From Sedimenticola sp. (GTDB lineage: Bacteria > Pseudomonadota > Gammaproteobacteria > Chromatiales > Chromatiaceae): DNA of 64,000 nucleotides. The stretch covers positions 62,001-126,000 of the forward strand of contig JAMOLT010000009.1 of assembly GCA_027068915.1 (NCBI GenBank), in the 5' to 3' direction. The position numbers were made by a program, and so were the translations under genes. The notes below the pieces were generated by a model. It saw only the letters and a program-made list of their open reading frames with translations. It made no database searches and was not told where the DNA came from. Within the stretch, counting starts at the first letter, position 1. Each line of letters opens with the position of its first letter. Positions 33,964 to 43,128 of the stretch are shown piece by piece.

Positions 33964-34455
33964 TCAGTAATTGCTCCAGATCCCATCTTCCAGACCATTT
34001 TCCCGTGTCCAGATCAGCTGTCCAATGGCCTCAAATTTGGCCACAGACATGGCGCCTCGCTTGCTGCGTTTACCGCTGGATTGAGACAGGGTCGCCAGTA
34101 TTTCTTCCCGGTCTGCCTCATAGATCTTATAAGGTTCAAACTCGCCATCCAGAAGTACCAGTGCCACATGGGTCCAGTCGCCATTGGGGTTGAGTTGGCC
34201 AATGCGGTAACCTGCCTTTCCTTCATCCAGAATAACCCGGCCCTTGATCTGGTAGCGTCGGCCCTTGCGATCATCCTTTCCCGTTGCATCCACGCCGGGA
34301 GCCCTGGGTTCCAGTAACTCCAGATCCAGTTGCCGGGCGGCATCAAAGCGGGCAATCTCCCCTGTAACCGGCAGCATCTGCCCCGTGGTGCGGCGAAACT
34401 CGGTAGCAAGCCGCCGGGTTTCCGAGATTAGTTTTTCCAGTGCGTAAACTGACAC
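33964..34455 (-). CDS. Hypothetical protein with PD-(D/E)XK-like motif
   Basis: Protein of 163 residues of no family I can name with certainty. An N-terminal helical part (ALEKLISETRRLATEFRRTTGQML) leads to GEIARFDAARQLDLELLEP, PGVDATG and RRYQIKGRVIL. The order E...D...QxK resembles the PD-(D/E)XK nuclease core with Q in place of D/E. Later blocks are THVALVLLDGEFEPYKIYEA and KRGAMSVAKFEAIGQLIW. The GTG start at 34455 has AGGAT eight bases upstream. On the minus strand inside the flagellar cluster, beside a mobile-repeat remnant, it looks like an insertion. Confidence 0.7.
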   Translation of the reverse strand: MSVYALEKLISETRRLATEFRRTTGQMLPVTGEIARFDAARQLDLELLEPRAPGVDATGKDDRKGRRYQIKGRVILDEGKAGYRIGQLNPNGDWTHVALVLLDGEFEPYKIYEADREEILATLSQSSGKRSKRGAMSVAKFEAIGQLIWTRENGLEDGIWSNY

Positions 34456-34675
34456 GATGGCATCCTGTTGTAAAACATGTGGAAGGTTTTCCTTTCAGCA
34501 GAGGAATATCCCTTATCTTTGCACTACCAGGCAAGAAAAACTTCATTTTCCTTGTTGGTTTCAGCCTCGACGATTCCTTGGCACAGTCCATGATATCGCC
34601 CTAATAATCGGTGTCAATTCCTTGTCGCCGCAGGAATATAGCATGTAACACACTGAAATACATAAGGTAATAAAT

Positions 34676-34693
34676 TGGGCATGGAACTTGCTT
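34676..34693 (+). promoter_or_regulatory. Sigma54 promoter for fleSR
   Basis: TGGGCATGGAACTTGCTT has GG-N10-GC spacing and a good TTGCTT -12 element, about 45 bases before fleS. This makes fleSR a FleQ-dependent operon. Confidence 0.78.
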
Positions 34694-34735
34694 TTTGTTA
34701 CACGCATATATCGTCAAACAACCTGGATACACTAA

Positions 34736-35977
34736 ATGCCTGTGACAAATTCGCCAACTGCGCAGCAACTTGAGAATGCCTTCGAGGCTTTCAATCAGGT
34801 TGGCTCACAATTGGCCAGCTCCTATGGTGATTTGCAACAGCGAATGATCACCCTGACTGAAGAGCTGTCCCAGGCCCGGACAGAGAAAATCCGGCAGCTG
34901 GTGGAAAAAGAACGGCTCGCGGCACGGCTGGAAAAACTGCTCCAGGCACTGCCTGGCGGCGTATTGGTGCTCGATGAACAGGGCATGATTCTGGAAGCCA
35001 ATCCCGGGGCGCATCAACTGCTTGGTGAGCGCCTGCTTCAGCGCTCCTGGGATGAGGTTGCCGCTTCCGTGTTTGTTTCCGGCAGCCGGGAACTGCAGCT
35101 GCGGGATGGCCGCTGGGTAAGTCTCTCAACCAGCTCCCTGGATGGTGATGAAGGAAAAATCTTGCTGCTTACTGACGTGAGCGAAGCCCGCCGCCTTCAG
35201 GAGCTTTTGAACCAGCATCGGCGCCTTACGGTTTTGGGTGAAATGGCCGCCGGCCTGGCGCACCAGATTCGCACCCCCCTGGCCTCGGTGATGCTGTATC
35301 TCTCTCAACTGGACAACACCACACTGGATGGCGTAAAGCGCCAGCAGTTCATCGCCAAAACACGGGAGCGATTGCTCCATATGGAGCAGATGATCAACAA
35401 CATGCTGGCCTATGCCAGAGGAGAGTCAAGGGAGCACAAACACTTTCTGTTGGCATCGGTCATCGATTCCATGCTGCAGGTGGTGGAGGATAACCTGCAA
35501 GCAGCAGGAGGCCATTTGCAGGTCATTAACCAGGCGCCTGAAATTCTGATCAGGGGGAACCCTGATGCGCTGTTGGGCGCCCTGACCAACCTGGCCATGA
35601 ATGCCATCCAGGCATGTGAGAAAAAGCCGGAATTGTTGCTGAAAGTGGAGCAGGCAGGACAGGGAAGTACAGTTATTTCCCTGCAGGACAACGGTGCAGG
35701 TATCAGCAACTCACTACAGAAAAAAATATTTGAGCCGTTTTTTACCACTCGCACCAGTGGCACGGGCCTGGGACTGGCGGTGGTAAAAGCCGTGGTACAG
35801 AGGCACGGAGGAGAGTTGAGCATGCAATCTTCACCGGGCAAGGGAACCACAGTCAGAATCAGTTTGCCGGCAGCAAATGGAAACCATGCCCTCCCTGCAC
35901 ATATGAATCTGCATCCAGGCAACCCGGTACACATCAATGACAGTTGCCATGCTGAAGGAAAAGAGGTGAACAAATGA
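34736..35977 (+). CDS. fleS: FleS, flagellar sensor histidine kinase
   Basis: Cytoplasmic kinase of 413 residues that phosphorylates FleR. A coiled-coil N-terminus is followed by a PAS domain (LPGGVLVLDEQGMILEANPGAHQLLG, about 65-140), the HisKA box LGEMAAGLAHQIRTPLASVML with the phospho-histidine, and an ATPase domain with N, G1 and G2 boxes (NLAMNAIQACE, LQDNGAGIS, GTGLGLAVVKAVVQRHGG). No membrane helix, so its signal is cytoplasmic. It overlaps fleR by four bases. Confidence 0.94.
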   Translation: MPVTNSPTAQQLENAFEAFNQVGSQLASSYGDLQQRMITLTEELSQARTEKIRQLVEKERLAARLEKLLQALPGGVLVLDEQGMILEANPGAHQLLGERLLQRSWDEVAASVFVSGSRELQLRDGRWVSLSTSSLDGDEGKILLLTDVSEARRLQELLNQHRRLTVLGEMAAGLAHQIRTPLASVMLYLSQLDNTTLDGVKRQQFIAKTRERLLHMEQMINNMLAYARGESREHKHFLLASVIDSMLQVVEDNLQAAGGHLQVINQAPEILIRGNPDALLGALTNLAMNAIQACEKKPELLLKVEQAGQGSTVISLQDNGAGISNSLQKKIFEPFFTTRTSGTGLGLAVVKAVVQRHGGELSMQSSPGKGTTVRISLPAANGNHALPAHMNLHPGNPVHINDSCHAEGKEVNK

Positions 35978-37329
35978 AACAGAAAGCAATCTTGATCGTT
36001 GAAGATGACGGCCCTTTGAGGGACGCTTTACATGACACACTCAGCATTGCCGGGCATCAGGTACTGTCCGCAAGCGATGGAGAAAAGGCGCTGCAGAAAC
36101 TGCAGAAGCATTCGGAAATCAGCCTGGTTATTACAGATGTGCAGATGCAACCCATGGATGGCTATACCTTGTTGAGCACCCTGAAAGTAAAGTATCCCGA
36201 GTTGCCCGTGGTATTGATGACCGCCTATGGCACTATTGACAAAGCAGTAGGCGCCATGCGCGACGGTGCAGTGGATTTTCTGGTCAAACCTTTTGAAGCC
36301 GATGTATTGCTGAAAATGGCCGAGCGCTTCCTGGTTCCGGTGGAAGAGCAGGGCGATGGTGATATGGTGGCCGCTGATCCGGTGAGCAAAGAGCTGGCGC
36401 GCCTGGCGCAACGGGTGGCCAGTGCCGGTGCAACGGTAATGATTGCCGGGGAATCAGGCGTCGGTAAGGAAGTGCTGGCGCGCTATATCCACAATCATTC
36501 CGATCGTGCCAAAAAACCGTTTATCGCCATCAACTGTGCTGCCATTCCCGAGAACATGCTTGAAGCCGTGCTGTTCGGCTATGAGAAAGGCGCGTTTACC
36601 GGCGCCCACCAGGCGCGACCGGGAAAATTCGAGCAGGCCCAGGGAGGCACCCTGCTGCTGGATGAAATCACTGAAATGGATATTGGGCTGCAGTCAAAAC
36701 TGTTGCGGGTACTGCAGGAGCGAGAAGTGGAACGCCTGGGTGGGCGCCGCATGATTGATCTGGATGTGCGGGTGCTGGCTACCAGCAACCGTGATTTGCG
36801 TCAGGCTGTGAGTGAAGGGGCGTTTCGTGAGGATCTCTACTACCGTCTGAATGTTTTCCCCCTGGAACTGCCCCCGCTGCGCAACAGGCGGGAAGATATT
36901 TTGCCGCTGGCAAGAAGGTTCATTTGCCGGCACGTACATGGCAAAGCCTTGCCGGAATTGTGCCATGACGCCATGACCAGACTGCACCAGTATTCCTGGC
37001 CCGGCAATGTTCGGGAGCTGGAAAACGTCATTCAGCGCGCACTGATTCTCAAAAGTGGTGACCAGATTACCGCCCATGATATTCATTTTGAAACCATTAC
37101 CGGGACGCAAATGCCCGAGCCGGTGCAGGCAGCTGACAAAACATTGAACCTGGTTCAGGAAGACCGGCTCAATGATGAGCTGAAACAACGTGAGGCCGAT
37201 CTTATTCTGACGGCGCTGGAGTCTAGCGGCAGCCGTACCGAAGTGGCGCAGAAACTTGGGATAAGCCCTCGCACCCTGCGTTACAAGCTGGCCAAGCTTC
37301 GTGATGCAGGGATCCCCCTGCCGGCATAA
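35974..37329 (+). CDS. fleR: FleR, sigma54-dependent response regulator
   Basis: NtrC-type activator of 451 residues for class III flagellar genes. Its receiver domain carries the acceptor aspartate in LVITDVQMQPMDGY. The AAA+ domain has GESGVGKE, the GAFTGA loop (YEKGAFTGAH), and GGTLLLDEITEM. The C-terminal Fis-like helix-turn-helix reads RTEVAQKLGISPRTLRYKLAKL. ATGA overlap with fleS indicates coupling. Likely targets here are the sigma54 promoters of flgB, fliE, fliD, fliK or fliL. Confidence 0.95.
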   Translation: MKQKAILIVEDDGPLRDALHDTLSIAGHQVLSASDGEKALQKLQKHSEISLVITDVQMQPMDGYTLLSTLKVKYPELPVVLMTAYGTIDKAVGAMRDGAVDFLVKPFEADVLLKMAERFLVPVEEQGDGDMVAADPVSKELARLAQRVASAGATVMIAGESGVGKEVLARYIHNHSDRAKKPFIAINCAAIPENMLEAVLFGYEKGAFTGAHQARPGKFEQAQGGTLLLDEITEMDIGLQSKLLRVLQEREVERLGGRRMIDLDVRVLATSNRDLRQAVSEGAFREDLYYRLNVFPLELPPLRNRREDILPLARRFICRHVHGKALPELCHDAMTRLHQYSWPGNVRELENVIQRALILKSGDQITAHDIHFETITGTQMPEPVQAADKTLNLVQEDRLNDELKQREADLILTALESSGSRTEVAQKLGISPRTLRYKLAKLRDAGIPLPA

Positions 37330-37370
37330 GGGCTTCGAAATCCATGTCTGGCAATCATGTAATTCAAAAG

Positions 37371-37388
37371 TTGGCGCGAAACCTGCAT
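37371..37388 (+). promoter_or_regulatory. Sigma54 promoter for the fliE operon
   Basis: TTGGCGCGAAACCTGCAT fits the -24/-12 consensus with GG-N10-GC spacing, about 65 bases before fliE. Confidence 0.8.
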
Positions 37389-37452
37389 GTTACCTATATA
37401 GAGACAGAAAGCTGCCACCCCATGATCAACCGGAAACAGTCAGGAGAGTAAC

Positions 37453-37776
37453 GTGAGCACCGTCGATATCAATCAATTGCTGAACCAGATGCGCCATATG
37501 GCTGCCCAGGCCGACAAAAAGCCGGGGACCATGTTGGAAGGGAACAGTCAGGCTGGCGCTTTTGACAACATATTGAAAGACTCCATCAATGCCGTGAATG
37601 ATGTACAAAAGGGGGCTTCTGCGATGGCCAAGAAGTTCGAGGCCGGTGATCCATCGGTAGATCTCACTGAGGTAATGGTGGAACTGCAAAAGGCCAGCGT
37701 TTCTTTTGAGGCAATGAAGCAGGTGCGAAACAAGCTCCTCAATGCCTACAAAGATGTCATGAGTATGCAGGTTTAG
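37453..37776 (+). CDS. fliE: FliE, MS-ring/rod junction protein
   Basis: Small exported protein of 107 residues connecting the MS ring to the rod. The C-terminal signature is GDPSVDLTEVMVELQKASVSFEAMKQVRNKLLNAYKDVMSMQV. The start follows AGGAG. First gene of fliEFGHIJ; 19 bases to fliF. Confidence 0.95.
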   Translation: MSTVDINQLLNQMRHMAAQADKKPGTMLEGNSQAGAFDNILKDSINAVNDVQKGASAMAKKFEAGDPSVDLTEVMVELQKASVSFEAMKQVRNKLLNAYKDVMSMQV

Positions 37777-37795
37777 TCAGGTTGGACAAGGAATT

Positions 37796-39493
37796 ATGGC
37801 GCTGGTAAAAACAGACAATATGCTTACACAGATTCAGGGCTTCAGCTCCTTGCCTGCAGTTCGTCAGATTGGCCTGATGGTTATGCTGGCGGCGACAATT
37901 GCACTTGGGGTGGCGGTGGTGCTGTGGTCGCAAACGCCGAACTACAGCATTCTCTATGGCAATTTGTCATCGGGTGATCTGGCGGAAGTGGCCGGTAGCC
38001 TGGATGCGGCAGGCATCCCCTATAAAATAGAGCATGCCAGCGGATCCATCACGGTGCCTTCCGGCAAGATTCATGAGGTGCGCATTCGCCTGGCTACCCA
38101 GGGCATGCCGAAAAGCAAGGCTGCCGGTTACGAATTGCTGGAGAAAGAAACCGCATTTGGAACCAGCCGGTTTCTTGAAAAGGCACGCTACCAGCAGGCG
38201 CTGGAAGGGGAGCTGGCCCAGTCCATCAGCTCCTTGGGGAGTGTGGAACAGGCGAGGGTGCACCTGGCAATTCCCAAAGAATCGGTATTTGTGCGTGATC
38301 ATGCAAAACCGGCCGCTTCTGTGCTTCTCAAGCTGCATGCGGGACAGACTCTAGACAAAGCCCAGGTTGCGGGCATTGTCCATCTGGTTGCCGCCAGTAT
38401 TCCGAAGATGAAGCCGGAGGGAGTAACCATTGTAGACCAGCAGGGGCGTCTGCTCAGCAACAAAGACCCGTCCCAGAATTTTGGTTTGAGCAACAGCCAG
38501 TTCGAATATACCCAGCGCCTGGAAGACAGTTATGTTCAGAGAATACAGGATATCCTAAGCCCCTTCGTTGGTTCTTCGGGAATACGGGCCCAGGTAGTCG
38601 CAGATCTGGATTTTACCGTTACCGAGCAGACTCGTGAAAGCTATATTCCGGAAAAAACGCTGGTGCGCAGTGAAGATATAAGAGAAGAGAACAACACTCT
38701 TTCGAATCCAATGGGCGTACCTGGTGCGCTGACCAACCAGCCTCCGCGTGCTGGCACCTTGGATGCGCAGGCGGTGAATGCTGAAGCCGAAAGCAGTGGC
38801 AATTCGTCCCGGCATATAGTGCGTAACTATGAGCTGGATCGAACCATTACGCATTCCCGCCATGCGCCTGGGCATATTCAGCGCCTTTCTGTTGGCGTGG
38901 TGGTGGACTACAAAAAGAAAGTTCTTGAAGAAGGCAAGGTGGAGTCAGAAGCACTTACACCCAAAGAGCTGGAGCATATTACTGCGCTAGTAAAAGAAGC
39001 TGTGGGCTTTGATGCCGCCCGGAATGACAGTGTCAATGTTATCAACATCCCTTTCCACAGCGCGCCACAGATGGAGCCGGTGGAAGAGCTGCCCATATGG
39101 CAACAGCCTTGGGTCTGGGAGTTGGCGAAACCGGTGCTTGGTGGCTTGTTTGTATTGTGGCTGGCATTCGGAGTGTTACGTCCCACCTTGAGAAATCTTG
39201 CTCATCCCGGGCAGCTTCTTGAGGCTGGCGCCAACGGAGAAGTGCTGCTTGCCGGTGAAGCAGGAGGGGCGCTGGCCGGTCTTCCAACCCCAGATGGCGA
39301 GGGCGGAAACACGCTCAAGGATCTGCCATTGGAGGAAGATGAGGTGGTGCTCAGCGAGGGTGCGCAACAGGCGCAGGATGAGCAGGACAAAACAAAAGCC
39401 AAGGTGGATATTGATACTGCCAGAAGTATGGTGCAACAGGACCCCAAAAGAGTGGCGCAAGTAGTAAAAACATGGGTGGCAGACGATGAGTGA
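37796..39493 (+). CDS. fliF: FliF, MS-ring protein
   Basis: Inner-membrane ring subunit of 565 residues. The first membrane helix is near 25-45 (IGLMVMLAATIALGVAVVLW). The YscJ-like ring-building motif follows (YSILYGNLSSGDLAEVAGSLDAAGIPYKI, then RVHLAIPKESVFVRD). The second helix is near 443-463 (VLGGLFVLWLAFGVL), and the cytoplasmic tail ends VAQVVKTWVADDE, the FliG-binding segment. It overlaps fliG by eight bases. Confidence 0.96.
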   Translation: MALVKTDNMLTQIQGFSSLPAVRQIGLMVMLAATIALGVAVVLWSQTPNYSILYGNLSSGDLAEVAGSLDAAGIPYKIEHASGSITVPSGKIHEVRIRLATQGMPKSKAAGYELLEKETAFGTSRFLEKARYQQALEGELAQSISSLGSVEQARVHLAIPKESVFVRDHAKPAASVLLKLHAGQTLDKAQVAGIVHLVAASIPKMKPEGVTIVDQQGRLLSNKDPSQNFGLSNSQFEYTQRLEDSYVQRIQDILSPFVGSSGIRAQVVADLDFTVTEQTRESYIPEKTLVRSEDIREENNTLSNPMGVPGALTNQPPRAGTLDAQAVNAEAESSGNSSRHIVRNYELDRTITHSRHAPGHIQRLSVGVVVDYKKKVLEEGKVESEALTPKELEHITALVKEAVGFDAARNDSVNVINIPFHSAPQMEPVEELPIWQQPWVWELAKPVLGGLFVLWLAFGVLRPTLRNLAHPGQLLEAGANGEVLLAGEAGGALAGLPTPDGEGGNTLKDLPLEEDEVVLSEGAQQAQDEQDKTKAKVDIDTARSMVQQDPKRVAQVVKTWVADDE

Positions 39494-40499
39494 AACAGAA
39501 CAGCAGTCAGTTGAAGGAGTTGAGCGAGCTGCTATTTTCATGATGAGCCTGGGAGAAAAGGAGGCAGCTGCAATCTTGCGCCACATGGAACCCAAGGAGG
39601 TACAGCGTGTGGGGGCCGCCATGGCAGCGCTTACCCATGTCACACATGGGCAGATTGACGGTGTGCTTGAAGATTTCATGCAAGTGGTAAAAACCGAAAC
39701 CGCACTGGGACTGGACTCGGAAGAATATGTGCGCAATACACTGGTGGAAGCATTTGGTGTGGAAAAGGCCGTCAGTCTTGTCGATCGTATTCTCACCCGG
39801 CCCAACTCCAAGGGCATCGAGTCGCTGAAGTGGCTGGATCCCCGCGCCATTGCGGAAATTTTTCGTTTTGAACATCCGCAGATTGTTTCCATCGTTCTTT
39901 CCTATCTGGAAAATGACCAGGCTGCGGAAGTACTCAAGCATTTCCCCGAAGAGCGCCGTGCAGATGTGCTGATGCGTATTGCCACTCTCGATGGCGTACA
40001 ACCCTCGGCTCTTCAGGAGCTGGATGAAATACTGGAGCGCCAGTACGCAGGAAGCTTTTCCCTTACAAGCCCTGCTTCGGGTGGCAAGGAAACGGCTGCC
40101 AACATCCTCAACTACCTTGATGCTGATACAGAACAGAAGATCACCGAGGCAATCCAGCAGTTCGATGCGGGGCTGGCGGATGAAATTCAAGGTCTCATGT
40201 TTGTGTTTAGCAACCTTCTTGATGTTGATGATCGCGGCATCCAGACCCTGTTGCGTGAAGTCGCTTCAGATACCCTGCTGGTGGCACTCAAGGGGGCTGA
40301 TGCCTCGGTCAAGGAAAAGATCTTCAAGAACATGTCCCAGCGTGCTGCCGACATGCTGCGTGATGACCTGGAAGCTAAAGGGCCGGTGCGTCTGAGTGAG
40401 GTGGAAGAGGCACAGAAAGAGATTCTTGCTGTAGCGAAGCGCATGGCGGACGATGGCGAAATCGCCCTGGGCGGGAGTGGGGGTGATGAGTTTGTCTGA
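39486..40499 (+). CDS. fliG: FliG, rotor switch protein
   Basis: C-ring protein of 337 residues that transmits torque from the stator. The middle domain has the FEHPQIVSIVLSYLEND motif (EHPQ) that contacts FliM, and the C-terminal charged torque helix includes LREVASDTLLVALKGADASVKEKIFKNMSQRAADML. Length is standard. It overlaps fliF and fliH. Confidence 0.96.
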   Translation: MSETEQQSVEGVERAAIFMMSLGEKEAAAILRHMEPKEVQRVGAAMAALTHVTHGQIDGVLEDFMQVVKTETALGLDSEEYVRNTLVEAFGVEKAVSLVDRILTRPNSKGIESLKWLDPRAIAEIFRFEHPQIVSIVLSYLENDQAAEVLKHFPEERRADVLMRIATLDGVQPSALQELDEILERQYAGSFSLTSPASGGKETAANILNYLDADTEQKITEAIQQFDAGLADEIQGLMFVFSNLLDVDDRGIQTLLREVASDTLLVALKGADASVKEKIFKNMSQRAADMLRDDLEAKGPVRLSEVEEAQKEILAVAKRMADDGEIALGGSGGDEFV

Positions 40500-41136
40500 T
40501 TCCAGATCTGCATTGCTGCGGCAAGTGCAACCCTGGCAGGCGCCTGTTTTGTCTGCTGGTATTGAAAATGGTGCTGAACAGAAAGCTGATTCAACCCGGT
40601 TGCCTGCGGCGGAACAGTTGGAAGAAATCCACAACCAGGCGCGCCAAAAAGGATTTCAGCAGGGATTGGCAGAAGGACTGCGTGCAAGTGAAGAGCAGAC
40701 TGCCCGGCGGGTAAGCCAACTGGACGGCCTGCTGCAATGCCTTGCCCAACCTTTTGAAAAACTGGACAGCCAGATAGAAGAGCAGCTGGTTAGTCTGGCG
40801 CTGGCTGTCGCCAGGCAGCTGGTGCACAGGGAGATTAAATCCGATCCCGGGCAGATAGTCGGTGTTATCCGGGAAGGCATGGGCTTGTTGCCTGCAGCGA
40901 CTGGGGCTGTGCAGATCGAACTTCACCCGGAGGATGCGGCACTGGTGCGTGAGGCGCTCAACCTGGATGAAGAGGATGAGCGCAGCTGGCGCATCCGTGA
41001 GGTTCCCACCTTGTCACGCGGTGGCTGCCGTATAGCGAACAGCACATCCAGCATTGATGCCACAGTGGAAGGGCGCCTCAACCAGGTTATCGCTGCGGTT
41101 CTTGGCAGCGAGCGTGCTGTGGATATTGATCAATGA
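40486..41136 (+). CDS. fliH: FliH, negative regulator of the export ATPase
   Basis: Peripheral stator of the FliI ATPase, about 216 residues. An N-terminal tryptophan region (VQPWQAPVL) that anchors to the export gate is followed by [18 protein letters not shown], a helical rod, and the C-terminal domain with [33 protein letters not shown] use ATG 40486, which overlaps fliG by 14 bases and follows a G-rich ribosome site. ATG overlap with fliI. Confidence 0.92.
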   Translation: MSLSDSRSALLRQVQPWQAPVLSAGIENGAEQKADSTRLPAAEQLEEIHNQARQKGFQQGLAEGLRASEEQTARRVSQLDGLLQCLAQPFEKLDSQIEEQLVSLALAVARQLVHREIKSDPGQIVGVIREGMGLLPAATGAVQIELHPEDAALVREALNLDEEDERSWRIREVPTLSRGGCRIANSTSSIDATVEGRLNQVIAAVLGSERAVDIDQ

Positions 41137-42530
41137 GCCAACCAGCAGCCCAAATTCCGCAGTTGCCACGTAGCCCACTATGGCTGCGGCGCCTGAATAA
41201 ATATGAAAAACGTGCTGCCCACGCTCGGCCACTGGTAGTGGAAGGGCGGGTCACCCGAGTTGTCGGTCTTACCATAGAAGCAGTCGGCATTCATGCGCCC
41301 GTGGGTGCAAGGTGCATGATTCACACGCCGAATGATGTAGTGGAATCTGAAGTGGTTGGCTTTGCCGAGGATCGCACCTTCCTCATGCCGATCGGCGATA
41401 GCCGCGGGCTGATGCCCAATGCGCGGGTAATTCCTGCCGAAGATGCCTGTGATGCCTTGGTGGGTGATCACCTGCTGGGCCGGGTTATTGACGCTACAGG
41501 CAAGCCTCTGGACGGGAAAGGGAGAATTCAGTACAGCGCACGCAAGCCGCTTCTGGGAAAAAGCATCAATCCACTTTCACGGTGCCCCATCGATACGCCC
41601 CTGGATGTGGGGGTTTGTGCGATCAACTCTATGTTGACCGTAGGACGGGGACAGCGTATCGGCCTGTTTGCCGGCAGTGGTGTGGGCAAGAGCATGCTGT
41701 TGGGCATGATGACCAAATACACCAATGCTGATGTTGTGGTGGTAGGGCTTATCGGTGAACGGGGCAGGGAGGTAAAGGAGTTTGTGGAGAACATCCTTGG
41801 TACTGTCGGTCGCCAACGGGCAGTGGTGGTTGCCAGTCCTGCGGACAACCCGCCCCTGCTGCGCATGCATGGTGCCTGGCTCTCTACAGCGATTGCAGAG
41901 TATTACCGTGATCAGGGCAAACATGTGCTGCTGCTGATGGATTCACTTACCCGTTTCGCCCAGGCACAACGGGAGATCGCCCTGGCGATTGGGGAACCAC
42001 CCGCCACCAAGGGTTATCCGCCTTCCGTATTTGCACGCCTGCCACAATTGGTAGAGCGTGCCGGAAACGGCGGGGAAGGAGGCGGTTCCATCAGTGCTTT
42101 CTATACCGTACTGGCAGAAGGTGATGACCAGAATGATCCGGTGGTGGATTCTGCACGCGCCATTCTTGACGGGCATGTCGTATTGTCGCGGGAAATTGCC
42201 GAAAGCGGACATTATCCTGCCATCGATGTAGAAGCGTCCGTCAGCCGCGTCATGAACGATATAGTGTCTGAAGAACACTTGCTGGCGGCACGGCGTTTTC
42301 GCCAGATCTATTCCACCTACCACAAAAATCAGGATCTGATCAGTGTGGGGGCATACAAGGAAGGCAGCGACCCGAGAGTGGATGAGGCAATTCGTTACTA
42401 CCCACAGCTTACACAATTTTTACAGCAGGACAAACAGACCGCTGTGAGTCTTAATCAGAGCGTAGGCAGCTTGCTGGATCTCACTGGAATTGAACGAACA
42501 GCGGAAGAACCCGCAGAAGGCTCAGCATGA
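41133..42530 (+). CDS. fliI: FliI, flagellar export ATPase
   Basis: ATPase of 465 residues energising type III export, related to F1-beta. Walker A is [17 protein letters not shown], Walker B is [21 protein letters not shown], and [24 protein letters not shown] is the conserved type III ATPase block. Normal length. Four-base overlaps with both neighbours. Confidence 0.96.
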   Translation: MSQPAAQIPQLPRSPLWLRRLNKYEKRAAHARPLVVEGRVTRVVGLTIEAVGIHAPVGARCMIHTPNDVVESEVVGFAEDRTFLMPIGDSRGLMPNARVIPAEDACDALVGDHLLGRVIDATGKPLDGKGRIQYSARKPLLGKSINPLSRCPIDTPLDVGVCAINSMLTVGRGQRIGLFAGSGVGKSMLLGMMTKYTNADVVVVGLIGERGREVKEFVENILGTVGRQRAVVVASPADNPPLLRMHGAWLSTAIAEYYRDQGKHVLLLMDSLTRFAQAQREIALAIGEPPATKGYPPSVFARLPQLVERAGNGGEGGGSISAFYTVLAEGDDQNDPVVDSARAILDGHVVLSREIAESGHYPAIDVEASVSRVMNDIVSEEHLLAARRFRQIYSTYHKNQDLISVGAYKEGSDPRVDEAIRYYPQLTQFLQQDKQTAVSLNQSVGSLLDLTGIERTAEEPAEGSA

Positions 42531-42976
42531 CTCGTAGCAAACCATTGGTTACAGTAGCTAAAATTGCCACGGATCGTGAGCGTGATGCGGCACGGGAAAT
42601 GAGCCATAGCCGCGGAGAGATGGATGTTCATGCGGAGCGGCTCGAAGAACTCGACAACTACCGGCAGCAGTATCTGCAGCAATTTCAGGCCGCCAGCAAG
42701 CGAGGGCTGGGGGTTGTACAGATGCAGGAATACCAGATATTTCTGGGGCGGCTTGATGAGGCGATAAATCAGCAGCAGAAACTGCTGGAGGCCAGCCAGT
42801 CAGCCCACGAAGAAAGACAGAAGCTATGGCTGAACCTGCGAGGGAAGGTAAAGGCACTGGACAAGATTATTCATCAACGGCAGCAGCAGCAAATTGCAGA
42901 GCAGAGCCGTCGTGAACAAGGTGAGTCTGATGACCAGTCCTGCAGCCTTGTCCACTGGAAAACACTATCCTATTAA
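42527..42976 (+). CDS. fliJ: FliJ, export ATPase stalk protein
   Basis: Coiled-coil protein of 149 residues, the gamma-like stalk of the FliI ring. It is charged and predicted helical throughout, with [45 protein letters not shown] as the family core. Last gene of fliEFGHIJ. FliK normally follows closely; here a repeat and a minus-strand signalling operon intervene. Confidence 0.93.
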   Translation: MTRSKPLVTVAKIATDRERDAAREMSHSRGEMDVHAERLEELDNYRQQYLQQFQAASKRGLGVVQMQEYQIFLGRLDEAINQQQKLLEASQSAHEERQKLWLNLRGKVKALDKIIHQRQQQQIAEQSRREQGESDDQSCSLVHWKTLSY

Positions 42977-42986
42977 TCCCAATTCC

Positions 42987-43092
42987 CTTAACAGGGCGTT
43001 GAAAAATGTCGTTTTTCAACATCCTGTATGCCGCACAAGGATGTGCGGCCATTTTCAATGACTATAAGCCATTGAAAATGGAGGAAAGACAA
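42987..43092. repeat. REP-like composite of three hairpins (copy 2)
   Basis: Three hairpins in a row: ACAGGGCGTTGAAAAA/TTTTTCAACATCCTGT, GCCGCACA/TGTGCGGC and CATTTTCAATG/CATTGAAAATG. The last two match 27790-27857. It lies between convergent fliJ and the hybrid kinase gene and may act as a two-way terminator. Confidence 0.6.
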
Positions 43093-43128
43093 AACAGATT
43101 ACGGCCAATAAGGTTTCTCATGCGCCCA

